Assembly (NCBI RefSeq): GCF_002280675.1
Contig: NZ_NCEN01000001.1
Coordinates: 271,505-335,504, forward strand
Reading direction: 5' to 3'
DNA from: Novosphingobium sp. 32-60-15
Lineage (GTDB): Bacteria; Pseudomonadota; Alphaproteobacteria; Sphingomonadales; Sphingomonadaceae
Length of the DNA: 64,000 bases
Shown here: positions 58,500-64,000 of the stretch, in pieces
Layout of the letters: each line of letters opens with the position of its first letter
How positions within the stretch are numbered: position 1 is the first letter of the stretch
Notes under the pieces: model-generated
Database searches by the model: none
Told to the model about the DNA's origin: nothing
Seen by the model: only the letters and a program-made list of their open reading frames with translations
Position numbers and translations under genes: made by a program

Positions 58500-61415
58500 A
58501 TGAGGGGCAAGCTTTCCCTGTTGGTTGGCGTGTGCGTAACCGCCATTTCGTCGCCTGCTATTGGACAAACTGCCGACGATAGTATCGGCTTTCAAGAAAT
58601 CATTGTTACAGCGCAGCGTCAGGCACAATCACTTCAGGCGGTGCCAATTGCGGTTTCGGCATTTTCGGCAGAGAACCTCGATAAGCAGCAAATCCAGAAT
58701 TCGTCCGACTTGCAGCTTTCCCTGCCAAACGTCACTTTTACCAAAACCAACTTCACGTCATCCAGCTTCACCATTCGCGGTATTGGTGATTTGTGCGTAG
58801 GCGTTTCCTGCGATGCGGCGACTGGCATCCACTTGAATGACATGCCCATGGTCGCCAGCCGTTTGTTCGAAACCGAGTTCTTCGACCTTGAGCGAATTGA
58901 AGTGTTGCGCGGGCCGCAGGGGACCTTGTTCGGTCGCAACGCCACATCGGGCGTGGTCAATATCATCACCGCGCGCCCTGATTTGTCAGGCTTTGGTGCT
59001 TCGGGTGATGTCGATTACGGCAAATACAATTCGGTCCGTGTACGCGGCATGGTCAACGCGCCGCTTTCCGAAACACTCGGAATTCGCCTGGCCGGCATGT
59101 ATAACAAACGTGATGGCTATACTTATAACATAGGCACCAAGAGTCGCATCGATGGACGCGACATGTACGCCCTGCGTGGATCGCTGCGCTGGGAACCGAG
59201 TGCAAACACGACTGTCGATCTGTCTGCCTACTATTTCCGCGAGAACGACAACCGCAGTCGCGTGCAGAAGCAATTGTGCCATCGCGATCCGACCGGCGTT
59301 CTGGGCTGTCTGCCCGACAAGTTGGCCAACGAATCTCCAAATGGCGATGCCACGCTGGCATCGTTGCTATCGTCGCGTGAATTCTTCGGGATCGCGGTTT
59401 CCCCCACTTTTGCAGCGCTCGGCCTTGGCAGCATCTACGGCGATGACGGCGATGGCTTTCTGGGTTCGGTAAACCCCGGCGACGTCCGGACGGTCAACGT
59501 CGATTATCTGCCCACCTATTTCGCCGAAGAAGAAGTGTATCAGGGCAAATTGCAGCAATCACTGGGCGACAAGTTCACGCTGAACGTAACGGCGGGCTAT
59601 TCCCGCAACACTGTTCGCAGCCGTACCGATTATAACCTGTCAACGCAGCGCGCGATTTCCGGAAGCCCCGGCTTGTTCGCGCTGGCCGCATTCGCCGCCA
59701 ACCCTGCAACCGCATTCGCATTTGCGCCAATAGCGGCCCGGCTGATCCCCAATGGCCCGACCGGGAATGTTTGCCAGTCTGACATCGATTATAACAACGT
59801 GGGTGTTTTCGGAGCAAACGCGCAGCCGCTCTGCGCGCGCACTTCGCTTGATCTGGATGAATCGAGCCAATCCTACAAACAGTATGCCGCCGAGGCACAC
59901 ATCGACTCCGATTTCGACGGGATGTTTAATTTCCTGATCGGCGCCAATTATCTGCGCGGTGAGACCACCAATAACAGCTACTTCGTCAATTCGTTCGGGC
60001 TTGATTACGCCGCCGGTATTCTGGGGGCAGCAGCGGCTGCTTCCGGTGCGACGGGGGGCAGGGCGGTTTTTCGTGCATCGCCATTCTTCCGCAGCAACAC
60101 CGATCGCGGATTGCTGAACAGCTATGGCATTTTTGGTGAAACCTACTTCCAGTTCAATGATAAGCTGAAGCTGACGCTGGGCCTGCGGTACAACCATGAC
60201 AAGAAGACCACGCGTGCCCGCACAACCCTGCTCAGCAACGGCTTGTCGAGCGAATTTGCCAGCGGCGGTGCAATTCTGGCACCGGTTGGCGCCAACACGC
60301 TGGAAGATGCGCTCAACATTGCCACAGCCGACTTCGACAAGGGCCTTGCCGGTGTGCAGGCGTTTCAGGAACGCTCTGTCAGCTTTGGCCGGATGACCGG
60401 ACGTGCGGTGCTTGATTACCAGATCAGCCCGGATAACCTCGTCTATGTGTCCTATTCGCGCGGGTACAAATCGGGCGGGATCAACCCGCCGCTGTCGGTC
60501 GGTTCGGTCAATGACATCTTCAAGCCCGAAACGGTCGATGCGTTTGAAATCGGTTCCAAGAACCGCTTTGGTGCGTTGCAGCTAAACCTCTCGGCGTTTT
60601 ACTATCGCTACAAGGACTTGCAACTCAGCCGGATCACGGCCCGCACGTCCGTCAACGATAATATCGATGCCAATATCTATGGCCTTGAAGCCGAGGCAAT
60701 CATGGCACCTGCGCGCAATCTTCTGGTCAATCTTTCAGCCAGTTACCTTAAGACCAAGGTGGTCGGCGACCAGTTCTTTGTCGATACGCGCGATGTTTCC
60801 GCAGGGCGATCCGACACTGTGATCATCAAGGATATCACGCTGGGTTCGAACTGTGCGGTTACAGGGGTGAATGCCGCTGCGGCCAATGCCTTTGTCAACA
60901 CCATCAACGGCGGCGTGGGCTTGCGCCCGGCAACGCCCATTCCCGGCACGAATACGACTGGTGCGTTTTCGATCTGTGGTGTGCTGGCGCAACAAGCAGC
61001 TGCGGTGGGAAGCGCATTTGGCGGTATCCGCGTCAGTTCGGGTATCGAGCGCAACGTACGGGGCAACCAGTTGCCACAAGCGCCCGAGTTCAAATGGTCT
61101 GCCGGTATTCAATACACTTTGGAAGCAGGAGAGATGTCAATCGTTCCCAGGTTTGACATCAATTACACCGGCGAAAGCTATGGTACGATCTTCAATGGCA
61201 GCATCAACCGCATCAAGGGTTTTGCGGTGATGAATGCCCAGATCCAGTTGAATGGACGGGATGACCGCTGGTTCCTGCGTGGCTACATCCAGAATATTGC
61301 CAACAACAACGCAACGACCGGCCTTTACGTGACTGACCAATCATCGGGCTTGTTCACCAACATCTTCACGCTTGAACCGCGCCGCTATGGCGTGATGGCA
61401 GGCTTCAAGTTCTGA
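58500..61415 (+). CDS. TonB-dependent outer membrane receptor
   Basis: A 971-residue outer-membrane transporter with a signal peptide (LSLLVGVCVTAISSPAIG, cleavage after IGQ), a TonB box-like FQEIIVTAQRQ near residue 32, the plug domain (about 50-160, SLPNVTFTKTNFTSSSF and RIEVLRGPQGTLFGRN) and a 22-strand barrel ending in Phe (VMAGFKF). The motif set fits sphingomonad receptors for plant-derived or aromatic compounds or siderophores; the ligand is unknown. Four Cys are present in the extracellular-loop region near residues 100 and 265-280. ATG at 58500 follows GGAGAGAGG. A terminator follows at 61439. Confidence 0.93.
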   Translation: MRGKLSLLVGVCVTAISSPAIGQTADDSIGFQEIIVTAQRQAQSLQAVPIAVSAFSAENLDKQQIQNSSDLQLSLPNVTFTKTNFTSSSFTIRGIGDLCVGVSCDAATGIHLNDMPMVASRLFETEFFDLERIEVLRGPQGTLFGRNATSGVVNIITARPDLSGFGASGDVDYGKYNSVRVRGMVNAPLSETLGIRLAGMYNKRDGYTYNIGTKSRIDGRDMYALRGSLRWEPSANTTVDLSAYYFRENDNRSRVQKQLCHRDPTGVLGCLPDKLANESPNGDATLASLLSSREFFGIAVSPTFAALGLGSIYGDDGDGFLGSVNPGDVRTVNVDYLPTYFAEEEVYQGKLQQSLGDKFTLNVTAGYSRNTVRSRTDYNLSTQRAISGSPGLFALAAFAANPATAFAFAPIAARLIPNGPTGNVCQSDIDYNNVGVFGANAQPLCARTSLDLDESSQSYKQYAAEAHIDSDFDGMFNFLIGANYLRGETTNNSYFVNSFGLDYAAGILGAAAAASGATGGRAVFRASPFFRSNTDRGLLNSYGIFGETYFQFNDKLKLTLGLRYNHDKKTTRARTTLLSNGLSSEFASGGAILAPVGANTLEDALNIATADFDKGLAGVQAFQERSVSFGRMTGRAVLDYQISPDNLVYVSYSRGYKSGGINPPLSVGSVNDIFKPETVDAFEIGSKNRFGALQLNLSAFYYRYKDLQLSRITARTSVNDNIDANIYGLEAEAIMAPARNLLVNLSASYLKTKVVGDQFFVDTRDVSAGRSDTVIIKDITLGSNCAVTGVNAAAANAFVNTINGGVGLRPATPIPGTNTTGAFSICGVLAQQAAAVGSAFGGIRVSSGIERNVRGNQLPQAPEFKWSAGIQYTLEAGEMSIVPRFDINYTGESYGTIFNGSINRIKGFAVMNAQIQLNGRDDRWFLRGYIQNIANNNATTGLYVTDQSSGLFTNIFTLEPRRYGVMAGFKF

Positions 61416-61438
61416 CCTGCATAACAAATGAAAAATGC

Positions 61439-61469
61439 GCGCCGGGGCCAAAAGCTCCGGCGCTTTTTT
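61439..61469 (+). terminator. Terminator after the TonB receptor
   Basis: GCGCCGGGGC and GCTCCGGCGC form a ten-pair stem (one G-U) with a five-base loop, followed by TTTTTT. It separates the receptor from the attachment site. Confidence 0.9.
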
Positions 61470-61487
61470 GTGCGGGTGCAATAGAAG

Positions 61488-61532
61488 TGGTGGACGCACT
61501 TGGGCTCGAACCAAGGACCCGCTGATTAAGAG
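61488..61532 (-). other. Attachment site: displaced 3' half of a tRNA-Lys(CTT) gene
   Basis: The reverse complement runs from the anticodon loop CTCTTAA through the variable loop, T arm (TTCGAGC loop) and CCA end of a tRNA-Lys with anticodon CTT, 45 bases in all, and then stops matching. No D arm or 5' acceptor strand precedes it. This is the classic scar of a tyrosine integrase that recombines in the anticodon loop, and an integrase gene begins 131 bases away. Inferred left end of an integrated element. Confidence 0.82.
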
Positions 61533-61640
61533 CGATGATCAGTGGGTCCTAGACCGTCCACTTGGGTCCAGAAGTGGCGGAATTCTGCGATTCATGGTCC
61601 GCATAGTTCTTGATATGTTCGCCTGTATCCAGTACAAAAA

Positions 61641-61655
61641 GCTACCTAAGGTAGC
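61641..61655. promoter_or_regulatory. Palindrome before the integrase start
   Basis: GCTACC TAA GGTAGC is a perfect 15-base palindrome ending eight bases before the integrase ATG, inside outer GTAC repeats. It could bind a regulator or the integrase, or fold over the ribosome site. Function inferred. Confidence 0.5.
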
Positions 61656-61663
61656 AGGTACAT

Positions 61664-62935
61664 ATGACGAACAAAGTTGGTTTGACGGACGCGCGGATTG
61701 CGGGGCTGAAGGCTCCGGCGACAGGACAGATGGAGCTTGCCGACGGCATCGTTCCCGGCCTCCGCCTTCGCATGGGCGCAAGCGGTATCAAGACATACAT
61801 CTTGCGCAAGCGCGTTCAAGGCAAATGGTTGAACGTCACGATCGGCCGACACAGTCCAAATTTCACTCTTGCCAACGCGCGACGGAAGGCACGCGACCTC
61901 CTCGTCGATGTAGAGCAAGGCAAAAACATCGCCAGGAAGGCAGGAGCAAAGCGAAAGGGGACTAAAGGCGTAGGGACGGTTGCTGAGCTCTACGAGATCT
62001 ATCTGACTCAGCAGATCGAGGGCAAGAAGCGCAGCGCCAAGGAGTTCGATCGGGTCTTCCGGAAATATATTGAACCGGAGATCGGAGACCGGCTCGCCGA
62101 CTCCATCACGAGAACCGACGTGAGCCGTTTCGTCGAGAAGATCGCGTTTGAGCGAGGAAAAGAAACTCTAACGATGGCGCGCATCGTTTTTCGCCATCTC
62201 TCCACCTTCTACGTTTGGGCGCTCACCCGGCTAGAGCACTTGCCAGCCAATCCATGTCGAGACGCATGGCGACCGAAACGAAGTGAACCGCGTGACCGTG
62301 TTCTAAGCGATCGAGAGCTTGCAGCTTTGTGGCAAGCCGCTGCTGAGGATGGCTCTCCATTTGGTCATCTCGTGCAAATGCTGATCCTTACCGCTCAGCG
62401 CCGCGGTGAAGTTCTCGAAGCGACCTGCGACGAGTTCGATTTCAAGACGAAGGTATGGACTGTGCCGGGAGACAGAGCGAAAAACGGGAAGGCGAATGTG
62501 GTGCCGCTATCGGCTCAGGCCCTCACGATTGCCAATGCGATCTTCTCGGCAGCGGGTATCGATCCTGACGAAGCCCACAAGCAGTCCAAGCTTCTTCTGG
62601 CATCCAGGGTCACCCCCTCAAACAGTATAAGTGGCCTGCCAAAGGCCTGGAAGCGGATCCGGGCAAGCGTGGACGAGAAACTGGGCTATGAAACGGGCCA
62701 TTTCACGATGCATGACATTCGGCGCACGGTGGCGACGGGACTGCAAAGGCTTGGCATCCCGCTGGTTGTCTCGGAAGCCGTACTGAATCATCAGTCTGGG
62801 TCGGCGAAAGGCGGCGTTGCGGGCGTTTATCATCGTCATCAATATACGAACGAGAAACGAGAAGCTCTGGCGATCTGGGGCAGGGAGGTCCTACAGCTTG
62901 TCGCAAAGCATCAGCCCAAGGAGGATCTGAAGTAG
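61664..62935 (+). CDS. Tyrosine integrase (P4/DUF4102 type)
   Basis: A 423-residue integrase with an N-terminal DUF4102/arm-binding domain (GLTDARIAGLKAPATG, GLRLRMGASG), a central SAM-like domain and a C-terminal catalytic domain. Catalytic residues: Arg in LILTAQRRGEVLE, the HxxR in MHDIRRTVATGLQRLG, and the nucleophile Tyr in GVAGVYHRHQY. The AGS of the strand is intact and the gene looks functional. It reads away from the att site. Family members integrate into tRNA or tmRNA genes; here into a tRNA-Lys 3' end. Confidence 0.92.
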   Translation: MTNKVGLTDARIAGLKAPATGQMELADGIVPGLRLRMGASGIKTYILRKRVQGKWLNVTIGRHSPNFTLANARRKARDLLVDVEQGKNIARKAGAKRKGTKGVGTVAELYEIYLTQQIEGKKRSAKEFDRVFRKYIEPEIGDRLADSITRTDVSRFVEKIAFERGKETLTMARIVFRHLSTFYVWALTRLEHLPANPCRDAWRPKRSEPRDRVLSDRELAALWQAAAEDGSPFGHLVQMLILTAQRRGEVLEATCDEFDFKTKVWTVPGDRAKNGKANVVPLSAQALTIANAIFSAAGIDPDEAHKQSKLLLASRVTPSNSISGLPKAWKRIRASVDEKLGYETGHFTMHDIRRTVATGLQRLGIPLVVSEAVLNHQSGSAKGGVAGVYHRHQYTNEKREALAIWGREVLQLVAKHQPKEDLK

Positions 62936-62957
62936 TCAAAAGGCAAGGTGATTCAGA

Positions 62958-63176
62958 TTATTCCGAATTTGCATTTTCCGTGGGAATTCCAACCCAATCG
63001 GCGCGCAAACGATCCAGTCCCTCAGGAATACCTTCAACTAGAACCCGTCCACCGATCAAGTGATCGACGTCCTGGTCTGCCTCAAGTACCCATAGTTCTC
63101 CTTGCTCGGTGGTCAGGTTCAAACCGCGCCGCCCTCGGCTCAGTGTTCCAGACACGCGCATTCGCCCACGAATCAA
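62958..63176 (-). CDS. DUF5818-like small protein
   Basis: A 72-residue beta-rich protein (MRVSGTLSRGRRGLNLTTEQ, then LWVLEADQDVDHLIGGRVLVEG), resembling DUF5818 proteins common in sphingomonad mobile elements; the domain looks like a small OB-type or SH3-like fold. The TTG at 63176 has AAAGGAG seven bases upstream; the ATG at 63161 is the alternative. Function unknown. Sits 15 bases past the lytic transglycosylase stop and converges with the integrase. Confidence 0.7.
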   Translation of the reverse strand: MIRGRMRVSGTLSRGRRGLNLTTEQGELWVLEADQDVDHLIGGRVLVEGIPEGLDRLRADWVGIPTENANSE

Positions 63177-63191
63177 CTTTGCGCTCCTTTC

Positions 63192-63851
63192 TCAATTTCG
63201 CCAGTAGCTCAGGACATTGCGGACGTATGCCGGTGTCTCGCCATTGCGCGGTATTCCCCCAGACTTCTCCACGGCACCGGGTCCGGCGTTGTAAGCGGCC
63301 ACTGCAAGGTGAACCACACCAAACTTGTCGAGCATCTGCCGCAAGTAACGTGCGGCTCCCAAGAGGTTTTCCTTCGGGTTGAAGCGGTTCGAAACACCGA
63401 GATCACGCGCCGTGCCAGGCATCAGCTGCCCAAGGCCAGCCGCTCCAGCTCGGCTGATGGCAACAGGATTGTACCGGGATTCGGTCCAGATGAGCGCATC
63501 GAGCAACCCTGAAGGCAGAGAAAATTGTGCCTCAGCGGCATAGACGTGCGGCAGGTACACTGCCCGCCTGAAGCTTGTTCCTCCTTTGCCGGCGCTTGGG
63601 TTCGGCCTGGGGGCGTAGAATGCGTTAGGTCCGGTAGGTGGAGCAACAGCAAGGGCCTGTTCGCCTGCCGGGGCTTTCCACACTCCATGCGTTACCAGTT
63701 GAAACCCGTCGGGCCTTTGTTCCATGCGAAAGCCCATGGTTTGCAGTTCCTGGTTTTCGAGAGCATCAGTGATTCGCTCTTGGGAAAACGCAGGTTGCCC
63801 GCTGCATACGCAGGCTGCCACCATAGCCAAGCCGCCTAATTTCAGTCTCAT
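63192..63851 (-). CDS. Lytic transglycosylase (conjugation/T4SS VirB1-like)
   Basis: Periplasmic peptidoglycan hydrolase of the SLT type. A signal peptide ([20 protein letters not shown]) is followed by a Pro-rich linker and the SLT domain: catalytic Glu in [11 protein letters not shown], then [20 protein letters not shown] and [12 protein letters not shown]. 219 residues. ATG 63851 follows AAGGA at eight bases. Similar proteins open a gap in the cell wall for type IV secretion or conjugation, which supports an integrative conjugative element. It may instead belong to phage-derived cargo. Confidence 0.85.
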   Translation of the reverse strand: MRLKLGGLAMVAACVCSGQPAFSQERITDALENQELQTMGFRMEQRPDGFQLVTHGVWKAPAGEQALAVAPPTGPNAFYAPRPNPSAGKGGTSFRRAVYLPHVYAAEAQFSLPSGLLDALIWTESRYNPVAISRAGAAGLGQLMPGTARDLGVSNRFNPKENLLGAARYLRQMLDKFGVVHLAVAAYNAGPGAVEKSGGIPRNGETPAYVRNVLSYWRN

Positions 63852-63976
63852 CGTCGATTCCTTCGCTAGCCGAATCGATAGAGAACATATAAAGAACATA
63901 TGTTGTAGGAAAACGCATTGTAATGGGCGCAGAGCGGAGGCTGCGCGGTGGAGGCATGTTGGACTGGAGATAGCCC

Positions 63977-64000
63977 ATGCCCCGTACCCGAGTGCCGGAA
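63977..64000 (+). CDS. Possible gene start at the right edge
   Basis: ATG at 63977 follows GGAG by seven bases and reads MPRTRVPE before the window ends. It is divergent from the lytic transglycosylase. Too short to identify. Confidence 0.25.

Noticed and set aside
61488..61560. Possible complete unusual tRNA on the minus strand
   Set aside because: Only the 3' half matches tRNA-Lys. The 5' side lacks a D arm and pairs only through mirrored repeats; the acceptor pairing fails at two positions.

Overview
The window looks like a chromosomal segment of a sphingomonad (Alphaproteobacteria, Sphingomonadales). Grounds: moderately high GC by eye, a coaX-rnj-DUF1467 block, a type 2 leuA, a short PurL, a Coq4-family gene, DUF2059/DUF4170 proteins, an EcfG-type promoter (GGAAC-N16-CGTT), repeated extragenic palindromes, and a large TonB-dependent receptor. 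Genus was not determined and no database search was possible.

Layout. 0-4 kb: end of coaX, RNase J, a DUF1467 membrane protein and a GT22-like mannosyltransferase. 4-11 kb: a complete phosphate module on the minus strand in the order phoR-pstSCAB-phoU-phoB, with a PHO box overlapping the phoR stop codon. 11-15 kb: two identical tRNA-Glu genes, recJ, a flavodoxin-like gene and an unknown gene coupled to an AHH-type nuclease-like gene. 15-24 kb: branched-chain amino acid synthesis (leuA, ilvC, ilvH, ilvB) plus a nitronate monooxygenase, YceI, an I78 inhibitor and miaA. leuA is preceded by a Leu-rich leader ORF with nested complementary segments; ilvB is preceded by a terminator hairpin and an Ile-Val-Leu-Val codon run. 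24-35 kb: serB, coq4, purL, xseB, ispA, coaD, a periplasmic cyclophilin, queA, a P450, a TauE-type permease and tgt. 35-40 kb: rpsD, a chorismate mutase-like gene and the run rpiB-glyA-small membrane protein-nrdR-trmJ. 40-42 kb: an AT-richer patch with an acyltransferase broken at a T7 run. 42-57 kb: yqeY-GIY-YIG-dnaG-rpoD-DUF2059 (minus), divergent carA, carB, greA, a repeat-rich gap, a DUF883/YqjE-like envelope stress cluster behind an EcfG promoter, and eno. 57-61.4 kb: a winged-helix regulator with a candidate operator and a TonB-dependent receptor.

61.5 kb to the right edge is the left end of an integrated element: a 45-bp 3' half of a tRNA-Lys(CTT) gene, a tyrosine integrase with a palindrome before its start, a small DUF5818-like protein and a lytic transglycosylase of the kind found in conjugation loci. 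The element continues past the window; an intact tRNA-Lys(CTT) is predicted at its far end.

The most interesting regulatory content is the leuA leader (possibly leaderless, with two nested long-range pairings, one reaching the leuA ribosome binding region), the ilvB attenuator, the PHO box and the EcfG promoter. I found no CRISPR array, no clear new defence system and no rRNA. Base and amino-acid statements come from direct reading; family names come from motif recognition, not from searches.
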